Assembly (NCBI GenBank): GCA_963921825.1
Contig: OY997589.1
Location: 73,950,523 to 74,014,522 of the forward strand
DNA: 64,000 nt
Origin: Erodium maritimum
Taxonomy: Eukaryota > Streptophyta > Magnoliopsida > Geraniales > Geraniaceae
Reading direction: 5' to 3'
Below, one piece after another: positions 46,106 to 56,943 of this stretch (position 1 is its first letter; the number at the start of each line of letters is the position of its first letter). Below the pieces are notes generated by a model. It had not been told where the DNA came from and did no database searches. It was given only the letters and a program-made list of their open reading frames with translations. A program made the position numbers and the translations under genes.

Positions 46106-48843
46106 TGTAACAACCACTCCCGGTCAACGCCAGTCAAACCTGCGAAAAACTGGAAAATTTAAAAAATTTGGGCAGAAATTTAAAAAAAATTTCCCTGTAG
46201 CTCGTGAAGTTTAGTAATTTCTTGGAAAAAGTGCCCGTTCAGGGCCCGAAACGTCCGAATTTCGCGAATCTGATTGGAAAATATCTAGAAGATATTTTTC
46301 CAAAATGGTGTGGGACCCACTTGACACTTGTCAAATAAGTGGTGGTGTTAGGTTTATGGGATAAAACAAGAGGAAGAGTGTTTTAGGGGGGTTCGGCCAC
46401 ATCAATTCAAAAAGAAAAAGAAAAGAAAAAGAAGATAGTTTTAGAGAGAGAAGGAGAAGGAGAAGAAGAGAGAAAAGAGAAGGAACTTGGGGTCTTGCTA
46501 CTATTCACGATCATCCAACCCTTGGATCGTCTCAAAGTTCGAAGATTCAAGCTCACCTCGACATTCTCTACGGTGAGCTACTATCCGATCTTCGTTTTGG
46601 TTAATTTCTAAAGTTAGGGTTTTGGTTAAAATGAGTAATTTATGGTGGAATTGAAGTGTGGGGATAGTTGGAGACGTTTGGAAGTGCTGAGGAACGTTTT
46701 CCAGTGACCGAGAGCTCGGGGGGAGCTCCGGCCACCATGGAGGGTGGCCGGCCGGCCATGGGGTGGCTGGCCGGAGCTAGGGCCGGCCACCACCATGGTG
46801 AGCCGGGCCCACTTGAGCCCTAGCCACCCACGGCCGAGGTTGTCCGGGTGGGGCCCACTTGCTCGGGTGCTCGGGTTTCGTGTTCGGGTGGTTTAGAACG
46901 TTCCCCGGGTCATTAAACCACAACCGGATCGAAAATTGGAATTAAATTGTAAAAGTTGTAATTGACGGGTTTAGAAACTTGAAACGCTAATTAAATGACT
47001 CGGAAGTCGGGTATTGATTCTGTCGAGTGCATAGGAACCCTTGAATTATTCTAAGACCGTAGAAACGAAAACTGGAATTTTCGGAGCCCCGGAAGGGCGT
47101 TTCCAAAACCCGGGCAGATTCTCCATGTTGGGCGAATCGAGCTTTTCCGGGTCCATTATCGACAATGTCGAGTAATTGGGAAGTTTGGGAGTGATCGACA
47201 TTGTCGGGGTTATTTTTGGGCGTCAAGTTTATTAAATTCCAGTTTATGTCTACGAACTTAAAGGTACTTAAAATTGTGTGCTTTTAGATCGTGCTGCAGA
47301 CAGAGGGAAGGAAAAGCTAGGCGAGTGACCGAGATCACGCCGGAGCTTATTTGTGCGCTTTGGAGAAAGCATACGAGGTAGGGAAAAGTAGCCGGATCTC
47401 GGCCCTGACTAGGGAAAGTTAACAGTAGAAATGCATGTGACACTTGGGTGTCGTGGGTTAAGTGGGTTCATTCGAATATTAGAGAGGCAGGCGACACCGG
47501 GTGGTATCGTATGATACGGGAACGTATCGAACATTAGAATTGCATGTGACACTTAGTAGTGTCGTAGGAGCAGTGAGCTTTCGTTATTGGAACTACTGGA
47601 GGCATTTGGTTATGCCCGGAGGTTGATTGTGAGCTTGTTGATATTAGAATTACTGGAGGCATATGACCATGCCCGGAGGTTGATTGTTTAGTTTGTGTCT
47701 TGGGTGGCCATGAGAGCCCGTGTTTTACTGTTGGTGTCTTGGGTGGCCATGAGTGCCCGTGGGGTTGTTGAGCCCGTGAGTTGCTGTTGGTGTGTCTTGG
47801 GAGGCCGTGAGTGCCCGTGGGGTTTTTGAGCCCGTGAGTTACTGTTGGTGTGTCTTGGGAGGCCATGAGTGCCGTGGGGTTGTTGAGTCCGTGTTTTACT
47901 GTTGGTGTCTTGGGTGGCCATGAGTGCATGTGGAGTGTTGAACCTGTGTGTTGCTATTTTTTGAACTTTGCTTGTGATTGTGATTGTTGTTACCTGAGGT
48001 TGGGAGACCCGACTTTGTGTCGGGGAAGTTGCGTGAGGTGTGGCTAGCCACCCGACTGAGATCGGGGGTAGGGGAGAGGTTGTGGGCTAGCCCCCCGACT
48101 GGGATCGGGAGAAGGTGCGCGTGGGTGTGGCTAGTCACCCAACTGAGATCGGGGGTAGGGGAGAGGTTGTGGGCTAGCCTTCCGACTGAGATCGGGAGAA
48201 GTTGCGCGACATGTCGACCGCCTGACCTGACTAGGATCGGTAAAGGGCGAGAGAGAGAGAGGAGGTTACTGAGCAGCTGGCGTGCGATCCTATGTGATCT
48301 TGTTTGGTGTGCGATCCTTTGTGATCTTGGGTGTTGCGTGGTTGTCTATCGTGTCTTTGGAGGAGGTCGTCAATCGTTGTGTCGGGTCTACATTACGTGT
48401 CCGAGTGTTGAGTCGGTTGAGGAAAGTAACAGTGTGTGTGTGTCAGTCGGATTACTTGAGTTTGGGGATAGTAGTCCCCGGTGTTGAGTTGTTGTTGGTG
48501 TTACCGGCATTGTCTACTAAGTATGCCGTAGTCAGTCTGTTATCCGTGGTGGTGAGCGAACGCTCACCCCTAGCTGCTTTTCCTACAGGTACCGGTCGCG
48601 GGATGGACTAGGTGAGCTTCCGAAGCTTGAAGAGCTAGGAGCGGGAGTTCGGGTTTACTTTTGAGTCTAGCGACGTATACCTTGTATTTTGTCCGCTTGT
48701 GGGACGTACTTTTGAGTTGTAAATTATTATTTTGATTAACTACTTGATGGTTTTAAAGTGATTTATTTAAAGGATTTGAAAATGTTTTATTGTCTTAAAC
48801 GTTCGCATTCCGAGTTCGGTGTTACTGAAATTGGGGCGTGACA
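46106..48843 (+). mobile_element. Solo LTR E (2,738 bp), TSD gcatg
   Basis: It starts TGTAACAACCACTCCCGG and ends TTGGGGCGTGACA. Exact TSDs gcatg lie at 46,101-46,105 and 48,844-48,848. It is homologous throughout to the solo LTR at 1,410-4,224. It contains the palindrome GAGCGAACGCTC (48,554-48,565). Confidence 0.97.
47697..47935 (+). repeat. Minisatellite in solo LTR E
   Basis: Units of 40-65 bp built on tcttgggtggccatgag and gttgttgagcccgtgagtt occur about five times. This is the homologue of 3,105-3,345 with a different unit order. Confidence 0.85.
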
Positions 48844-48848
48844 GCATG

Positions 48849-49060
48849 AGCATATGTACTTTTTAAGATATCCTACAACATGGTTAAGGATAAATGTTCT
48901 ATTAATGAGTTACTGACCATGTGTGTTCAAGAGGAATGGGGGGTGATGACGGATGAGCCAGAAAATTCACAAAGTGTGTGAATTTGGTTGTGCACAAAAA
49001 GAGAAATCAAACCAAAAAGAAGGGTAAATGTAATTGGCTATTGCAATTCAGACTTCACAA
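48849..49060 (+). pseudogene. Old Ty1-copia gag relic, piece 3
   Basis: The frame reads YVLFKISYNMVKDKCSINE and LLTMCVQEE, the end of the copia gag core, then a basic stretch (KKRNQTKKKG). It joins piece 2 in frame across the solo LTR when one gcatg is counted once. Confidence 0.85.
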
Positions 49061-49159
49061 TTTGCGTTGATTCACGAAATTAACATCAGAATATATTTTT
49101 ACGTTAATTGGTGGGGTTGTGTCATGGAGAAGCATATAACAAAGCCTAATTGCTTCTTC

Positions 49160-49490
49160 CACTATGGAGTTTGAGTTCGTATCTCGTTTTGAGGCTACAA
49201 CGCATTGTGTGTGGATGGAGAGTTTCATTTCTGAACTTAGAATAATGTATTATATCTCTATCCCTATAAGATACATTAACAATTCAGTTACAGTCTTTAT
49301 GGATATAGCAAAAAAAAAGTGGTAGTCGAAGTAAATGTATCGACATAAATTATTTAACCATGAGAGAACGTGTTAAAGATAAATCAGTGGTCATTTAACA
49401 AGTTAATATTGAATTGATGATTGTTGATCGTTGACAAAAACGCATGTCACTACTAAAGTTCAAGGATCGTACGAACAGTATGTGACTTGC
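49160..49490 (+). pseudogene. Old Ty1-copia RNase H relic
   Basis: STMEFEFVSRFEATTHCVWMES and later degenerate segments match the copia RNase H end of pol. Integrase and RT are absent, so about 3 kb of pol has been deleted between gag and RNase H. Many stops. Confidence 0.7.
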
Positions 49491-49596
49491 ATCCTTAGTG
49501 TAATTTTCGTTATAAAAATGAAGAAAACTCTGTTTGTTATATTTCTCTTTTTTTTTTTGTACACATTTAGTTGAAAAATATTATTATGGGTTGTAA

Positions 49597-51878
49597 GAGC
49601 ATGTACAATGGAAAGGCTTGTATGTGAGGCTTGTATGTAAGGCTTGTATGCTAACTGGACAAAATAGTGGGACTTAGGACTCAAAATAGTGGGTGTTTTA
49701 CAATGTGAGGCTTGGATGTGAGGCTTGTATTGTTAGTGAATGCTGACTAGATGCTGAGTGGTTAATTAATTGATATTTTGCTGTTTTATTTAATTATTTA
49801 TCAAAAACAGTTTAAATTATTTAAAAATTTAAATAAATGTGAAAAAAATAATTAATGATAATAATAAATAAATTTAACACGAATAAAAATGAACTTGAAC
49901 TTTTATTCATCCCCTTTTAGTACAACCCCAAAAAAATACATGTTCAAGAATAATTGTGGTAGTATAAGCGGTGGTGTTTGTTGTTTTCGAAGAGCTTCAA
50001 GTTCACCTTCAAAGGTAGTCATGACTCTCGCAATTCGGGCCTTAAACAACTCGTGCTCTTCCAACTGGGCTTCGGTGAATTTGGAGGTATCTGTTTGCTT
50101 CATGGCATTATATTTGTCTAAGTACGTTTCCCACTTTTTGGTTAACTGGTATAACATGAGGCTCCTTGCTAGGTTGTCTTCCAGCCTTGATCGTTCCAAC
50201 TACGTTATGGCACTTAGTTGGTCCGTGAGGTTGGTCCCCTTCCTCTTCGATGCATTGGCTGTATAGGAGGGGGTGTTTCGCTGAGAGTGACCTCACTCCC
50301 CTCGTTGAGATCGGAAGGTGCCCATTCTGGTTGTTGAGACTCACCAGCAAGAGGTGTGTAATCTTCCCATGTGCTTGTGGGTGGGGTTGAGTTATAACTC
50401 CCAGACTCATCCAAGCGGTGTCGTTGTTGGCGTTGTTGTCGGCGGACAGTACCCATGATGCCTTCCTCGGCACCAAATTTATCATTGTCCTCAAGCATGT
50501 CAACCCAATGATCGAGATCGGAAATTTTCGGGTGACCAGACGACCTTTCTTTATCAGGGGTATTAAACCACATCTCCTTCGCCACTCTCATGTGGCTATC
50601 ATGGTTCCATCCGTTGTGGTACTCGCTCTTGGAGATCTTCAGATAACCGAGGAACCTCTTTGTCTGCGACTGATTTCTGGCCCAATGTTTCTTGATCACA
50701 TTCCACTCGAAGGGGTGGTGTTCTCCAGTCGCGTTGTACTTCCTCGCAACAGTGCACCAGAATGTGTTTCCGGCTTGGGAGTTTCCCTTAATCGGGTCTT
50801 TTGTTGTCGAGAGCCAGCACTCTATGAGGTGTTTGTCTGCCTCGATGGTCCATTTATGTCGTGGTTGTGCTGGTGCTCGAGCTCGTCGTTGGGAAGGTCC
50901 GGCAGAGGATGACTGCGACGACATACAGGTGTTGGTGTTTAGTGGGAAATCGGTGTAGTTATAGTATTGTGGTGGAAGCGGCGGCGGCTGGTAACCTTGT
51001 GGCGGCAGCATGTAACCTTACGGCGGCGGCTGGTAACATTGTGGTGGCGGCTTGTAACCTTGTGGCAGCGTCTGCTACCATTGTGGTTGCGATGGGTTGA
51101 ATTGTGGTTGACGGAATTGACCTTGAAACAATTAAATTACAAAAGTTATATTACAAAAGTAATTTAAAAAATGAAATTAAAACAAATAAATTACGAAAAA
51201 CAAATTACAACAATCAATTACAAAAATAAATTAAAAAAACAATAAATGAAACACTTAACGATAGTTTGAAATTACCTAAGCTTGAACCTGGTTGCATATA
51301 TGGCGAGAAAGCGGAGTTCTCACCATGTTGCGTTAAAATATCGCGGAAATCCCGTGCTAGTTCCTCGGGGGAGAATCCTACATCGTCAGACCTTTGTTGT
51401 TCATCATCCCTTGATTGTGAATGGGTATTTTCGGAGCCCGACATTTTTCACGAGTATATTGGGAACGAGAGAGTAGAATTTGGGAATGGGAGAGTGAAAT
51501 TGGAGAATGGGTGGGTGAAAAAAAATGGGGTTGGGGTTGGGGTTGGGGTATTTATAGGGTAAATAATGAAGTAGATTTAATAAATAAATCTACTCGTGAA
51601 AAATGTCGGATTTTTTTTTGGCTAGTAACATCTTACCGTTTCCGACCGTTGCCAAACGGTCGGATTTTTTTCTGCAGGGACACGTAGCATCACGAGAGTG
51701 GCTAGCAGCCAGACGCGGGACGCGAGCCTCGTCCCGTCCCGTGGTTGAGGGACGCGGGGCTCGGCCCAGCCCGCGTTTTTGCGGGACGCGTAAAAGTCGT
51801 CCCACAACGGGACGGCCCGCGTCCTGCGGCCCGTAAAAACGCGAGCCGGACCGATAGGCCGATCCACTGTTCATGCTC
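49597..51878 (-). mobile_element. PIF-Harbinger-type element (2.28 kb), TSD taa, Myb-only
   Basis: The left end GAGCATGTACAATGG pairs with the right end CCACTGTTCATGCTC as TIRs of about 15 bp. The TSD taa is exact (49,594-49,596 and 51,879-51,881), the typical PIF/Harbinger TWA target. Left subterminal copies of ggcttgtatg and a GC-rich imperfect inverted repeat on the right (51,700-51,845) are present. It contains one minus-strand Myb/SANT-like gene relic and no transposase, so it is non-autonomous. Confidence 0.9.
49903..51444 (-). pseudogene. PIF-Harbinger Myb/SANT-like ORF1 gene, two exons, broken
   Basis: Exon 1 runs 51,444-51,276 (MSGSENTHSQSRDDEQQ...). A GT..AG intron (51,275-51,122) joins in phase to exon 2 from 51,121. 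Exon 2 starts with a Gln/Pro-rich stretch and QGYxPPP-like repeats containing two in-frame stops. It then carries the Myb-like trihelix domain (KWTIEADKHLIECWLS, FWCTVARKYN, WNVIKKHWAR) in the frame open from 51,011. After a frameshift near 50,215 the C-terminal coiled-coil-like part (EEHELFKARIARVMTTFE) runs to a stop at 49,903. In the family this protein binds the TIRs and helps the DDE transposase. The two stops and the shift make it a pseudogene. Confidence 0.8.
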
Positions 51879-51881
51879 TAA

Positions 51882-52560
51882 CAAGAATAAACGTAAGTTT
51901 TACTTGTTAACTTATACGGGAAAGCGTTAAAAAGTATAATGCATCGTGACTCGTGATAGTTGGAAGATAATTCTCAATTGTAATAGGGATTGTTTCCATC
52001 ATACATGTATTTGTTTTCATACTTTAGCAAATGATGGAATATAAACTAAGTGGGATAATGTTAGCAACTATTTCATGAATGATAATCATTTCAAGATATC
52101 AACTTAAAAGGTTAATCATGAGTCTATTGTTTGATTTAAGAACAACTCCCACAAGTTAATTACAGCATAAGATAGTCTCATTATATCAGATTTTTTTATA
52201 GCCCAAACCATGTTACTGAGTTTCATGGTGACAATAATTCATGCACTATAAATACATGGTCTTGGTCTCTAAGGTCACGCAACTAAAAACACGCAATACA
52301 TTCCATAAAATTCGATTATGGAGAAACACATAATCAAAGAGAGATATGAGACAGTTTGGAAGCACCAAGACTTCCAAACAATTTTTAGTACTATGACTAT
52401 GGCGGGAGCTTAGTAGGTATTTAGTTATTCCGCAATTATTGATTTAGTTATGTTATTTAGATAATATAGAGCATGTTAATCGATTTAAACATCTTACCAA
52501 AAAAATCATATAAACTATATGATAAGGGCCACATATACACTCTCCGATTAGTATACTAAA
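51882..52560 (+). mobile_element. Probable 3' LTR remainder of the old copia relic
   Basis: After the Harbinger TSD the sequence shows LTR features: TATA-like actataaatacatgg (52,247-52,261), then a leader-like run and ggcgggagcttagtaggtatt. The end is not sharply defined. Confidence 0.45.
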
Positions 52561-52599
52561 TTTGGAATCTTAACTAATTTGTATAGATTTGTTGTCCAG

Positions 52600-54494
52600 T
52601 TATTTTTATCAACAAAGCAATATATAAAACCTGCTCTTTGAAGTGAAGAGCAGGGGATGAAGAACAACCTAGGAGCATTACACTCTAATATGAACCTAAC
52701 ACAACCAACCTCTATAAACTGAGGGGAAACAAGAACCAACCATGAAGATGGGATCCTATAAGGATTGAACAAGTACAATGAAGAGAGCATTTCTATTATA
52801 AGAACCTCAACAACCTACTAAAGGTGCAAACCAAACAAACAAGATCTAATAACCCTATTTTACAAACATGAAGCTCAAAAAAAGAAACTAATTTAATAAG
52901 TCTATAACCCTGATTTTGCAATCACCAAGTTCAGAGAGAAAAAGGTCTACTACCCCGATTTTCCAACCATGAAGCTCAAAAAATATAGTCAACCAGCTTC
53001 TAGAACACCCCTAAGCATACCTGAAGTAAACTCTGAATCTTATCGGAGCCTCAATTGAGAGAGTTGAAGGGCATCGACACGCCGACGGCCAATAGCGCTA
53101 AACGATAGAGAAATACCGATGAAAAATCATCGATACTCAAGAGCCCTAAAATCAGAAACACCTCAGAATCCAACAGTGTCAAAGACCTGAAACAACTCAT
53201 CAGAGGCTAACACCTCAAACCTGACGGGCCCTATCAACAATACGTAGGGAAACCAAAGAAATCGAGACAAGGCTAAAACTAAGAACTGAGAAGAGCTCCA
53301 CAAAAACTGAAGTAGGGGAAATAGAAAGACCCTTACCCCTGGAACGACGAGGAGCTCAGCTCCACATCGAATCCAAGACCCGATCGATCAGGAAACGCCT
53401 CCCGCGGTAGAACGGAAACTGAACGCCAGAGGAGCACCATGAGTCTATCTTGAACTGCGACCTGCTGACACCACTAACCGACGAAAGAATCTCCTAGCCA
53501 ACCACCAACATAGAAGCATAATCGCTGAGGGCCACCACCCTATAAACCAGTAGACGTCAGCTCTAGGCGGTGAAACGGAACCAATCAATGGTTACCAGAA
53601 AAACGACTTAAATCTACCATAAAGCCTTCAACTGACCCCAAAAGAACCAGCTCCAACCCACCCAACTTCGACGGTGGATAATAACCACCACTAAACCAAA
53701 CTACACTCCACCACACAAAGAAACCAGGAAGAGGGGGTTAGAACTAATACCGGAGACCGAATGGAGACCGGGAATCCCAGGAGGAGAAAAGATCTGAGAC
53801 AAACAGCAGGGAAGCAGCAGGAGAAGCTGACCAGCCAGGCCGACACCAGCGTTAGAAGCATCAAGGTACGAGTTGATGATGGCCACCAAGATCCTCACAA
53901 TCTACAACAAAAAGAGCCTCACGCCAGATCTGACCTCGCCAGACCTCGCACCAACGACCCTTCTCGACTCACCGGCGATCCAACACGACGCGACGGCGAC
54001 CTTCACAGCCCGAGCGAGGACCACGAGAGTCCCACCTAGAAATAGATCTGGACGAACCTGATCGAAGCCCCCAAGACCCAAGACGGCTCGTCTGTCATTG
54101 TGGGAGCACCTTTGCCAATATTATTAAAGACCCACAAGGTAGCCACTTCTCCTTAGACCAGCAGCACCTCACCTAGGCAGAACTGTACCAAGAGTGTAGG
54201 GGCGAGGACGCAACTCCGGAATCCCAAGAGAACACTGGAGGACAACCTCGACCCGATGGCCAGAGAGCCTGAGTCACAAACGAAGCCAAATGTACATCAA
54301 ATCCCAAAGAAATGCTTCTCACTCATACAACTGACATACCTTGCTTGAGACAACAAGGAACCAGGAACCACGGACTTAGACGAGCCACCGGACATGAGAG
54401 CTCGAACTTCAGCGCCTACAAAGGACTCAGAACTCCAGATCTGAAGTTGGAGAGCCACCCGCAACACGCTCCCGGGACTGAAGGTGTCGAGCCA
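52600..54494 (-). mobile_element. LINE-like non-autonomous retroposon, cut by a gypsy LTR
   Basis: The left end tttttatcaacaaagcaatatataaaacctgctctttgaa corresponds base for base, with substitutions, to the left end of the 7,676-9,575 element. The AC-rich body contains the same accctgattttgcaa/accccgattttccaa motifs, followed by a GC-rich 5' half. The 5' end is hidden because a gypsy LTR begins at 54,495. No coding domain. Confidence 0.7.
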
Positions 54495-54776
54495 TGTCAC
54501 GCCCCAAATCCGGTTTTGACCGGACTCGAGACGTGAACTATAATAATAATTAAAAGATAAAGATAAAAGAAAACTTAAACGAATTAAATCTCCAAATTTA
54601 GTTTCAACACAAATCACTCCGATAATCAAAAACCAAATTCGATGCTATGAGTCAAAAGCTCAAAATAAAATAAGTAAGACAATGTTTGAATACGAGATGA
54701 ACAAGTACGTCTCTACTACAGTAACCACCCGGACCCTCAATGAGCTCCCAAGCCATGAGATGTCCTACAAGCCTGC
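54495..54776 (-). mobile_element. Truncated 3' LTR of the gypsy (Tekay-like) element
   Basis: It starts TGTCACGCCCCAAATCCGG and matches the LTR beginning at 56,777 for its shared length. It breaks off at about 54,776 and joins gag sequence, so the rest of the LTR, pol and integrase are deleted. Confidence 0.75.
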
Positions 54777-54799
54777 ACAAGGGCACAACTGTGCTACCG

Positions 54800-55816
54800 G
54801 GGCAGGTCCAACGGACGCTACTGCTTTGACTCGGCGCATCCCACCAGACTGGGGTTGTGGCTGGAAAGATCCTAAGGTCCTCTACCTCCTCGGATCGCGG
54901 CCCTCAGACAGCCTCAGAAAGCCACTCGGCCTCGGCCTGCTCTCCTGAGCTCTGGCGGTCTCTCGAAAGTGCCGCTCCACCGCTAGTGCCTGGTCCACGA
55001 GTGTAGAATACTCCTCAGTCCTGAAGGCAATGACTCGATCCGCGATCGACGAATGAGCCCTCCCTCGAATCGTCTACAGCGGAGTGCCTCATTCGGCACC
55101 ATCTCCGGTGCGAAGCAAGATAGGGAGGTGAACCTCGCCTCATACTCCGATACAGACATACCCCTCTGGCGCAGCTCTAGGAACTGCTGATGTCTTTCCT
55201 CACAGGTTGATCTCGGGAAGTACTGCTCCAGAAACAGTCTTCCAAACAACTGAAAGTCGTCTCCAACCCTGCGATGCTCGTGCTGCTACCAGTAGTTTGC
55301 ATCATCCCTCAACTGGAATGCTGCAAAGGATACTCTCATGTGCTCATCTACGATCCCCGACGTATCCAAGTTGCGGGTGATCTGTCCCAGCCACCTCTCG
55401 GCTGCCTCGGGGTCTGGCTCCCCGGAAAAGATACGAGTACCCAACTTGAGGAAGTCCCTCAGTGCCTGGGCTGTGTAACTGTCGGCCTGACTCGGCCTCA
55501 CAGCAGCAGTTGTAGTGGCGGCAGGCACGGTCTCAGGTGCCGGTGCTGTAGTCTCCCTCTGGGCGCTGATCGTCGCGAGAACTGTGCGAAAAACCTTCTC
55601 CAGAGTGGTTGCCTGGGTCGGCTCTGCGACCGGAGGACCTCTGAGCGGTGGCTCTAGCGGTCCAGCCTCATCTCTCTCGTGCTTCGCGGAGGTAGCACCC
55701 TGGGCACTCGCTGCCTCTGCTTCCTCAATGGCAGGTGGCTGCCCCTGGCCCCTAACTGGGCGACCTCTAGTGCCTCTCGGAATGTAGGTACGAGCCATGT
55801 CGTATACCCTCTGCAC
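54800..55816 (-). pseudogene. Ty3-gypsy (chromovirus/Tekay-like) gag relic, copy 1
   Basis: The start is at 55,816 or the nearby Met of MARTYIPRGTRGRP. A Pro/Ala-rich N-terminus is followed by the gag core: FLKLGTRIFSGEPDPEAAER, then FAAFQLRDDANYW and an in-frame TAG (55,286-55,288). The same frame continues FGRLFLEQYFPRSTCEERH, MSVSEYEARFTSLSCFAPE and ends at 54,983. In another frame the gag continues (STLVDQALAVERHFRE) to about 54,880. The intact protein is the capsid precursor. This copy is broken and followed by no pol. Confidence 0.8.
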
Positions 55817-56761
55817 GGATAACGCACATGTTCAGTTTCTTAGTTTCGAACAAAGCAGCTCGCTTAAAAACAGTAACGTTCACACACGTTTCACAAGTGT
55901 CATACTCGGACCAACAGTATACTTAGTTTTAGTATAGCCAGATAATTTCATATACTCAAAGAAGTCCGCACACTTGTGCGTCTATCACACAATTCAGCCA
56001 TCTCCCACAAGAGTCACAGTTTCAAACAAGTCACACAGTATACCGTTCACATCACACAACAATTCCACGAAGTTCCCGCACTAACTCAATTCTACAGGTT
56101 CTCACACCTTTCTCTTTTTATCACAACATTCATGTCGATATCGCGTCGTTACAACCCGATCCAGGCGTCCCCGAATCTCATTGTAACCACTTGACATCCC
56201 CCTATCACGTTCGACTACAGTGGCGCCCCTGAGTCAACCCGTGATAGTACAAACACTTCAGTTTTGCAGAAATTTGGGCATGACCCATTCGTAAATTCCA
56301 TTAATCATCCGCTTAAGCGGGACATTCAATACTCAAACTGCACAAAGCATCCAGCACAACATAGCACATAGCAAAACATCGCAGTTACACGCCTCGGGTC
56401 TCGGTAATTAATCGATTACCACCCGGCCAAGTCAATATTTCGATCCAACCAATCACTCAACGGCCGACCAAGGCGGCAACCCACATAACGATCACTCAAC
56501 AAACACAACATAAACAGCATTGAGCACCGCTCGCTAACCCATCCTCGATCTCAACGGATCGGCATAACAGTCCAACCAAGGCAATAGCATAACACAAAGT
56601 GAGGCAAGACTCAATCAAGGCACTTCGCCATCCGAGACTCTCGTCACCTTGGATTCAAGCGTAGGACATTTCCGACTTGTGTAACCGATACTAGAACTTT
56701 AACAACCTAACTCTACCCACCTAATTGACGTACGGTCCGAGGTTTTGAAAAACGCAACCAG
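55817..56761 (-). other. Gypsy 5' untranslated leader
   Basis: About 0.95 kb between PBS and gag, without coding features. Confidence 0.6.
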
Positions 56762-56773
56762 ACTCTGATACCA
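56762..56773 (-). other. Primer-binding site of the gypsy element, copy 1
   Basis: TGGTATCAGAGT on the minus strand, 3 bp from the LTR end at 56,777. The second copy is at 63,940-63,951. Confidence 0.85.
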
Positions 56774-56776
56774 AAT

Positions 56777-56943
56777 TGTCACGCCCCAAATCCGGTTTTG
56801 ACCGGACTCGAGACGTGAACTAGAATAATAATAATAAAAAGATAAGGATAAAAGCAAACTTAAACGAATTAAATCTCCAAATTTAGTTTCAACACAAATC
56901 ACTCTGATAATCAAAAACCAAATCCGATGCTATGAGTCAAAAG
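56777..56943 (-). mobile_element. 5' LTR of the gypsy element (inner 167 bp), interrupted by copia
   Basis: It starts TGTCACGCCCC. It is nearly identical to 54,495-54,661 and is interrupted at 56,944 by the minus-strand copia. Its last pentamer aaaag is the expected left TSD; the partner lies outside or was lost. Confidence 0.8.
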
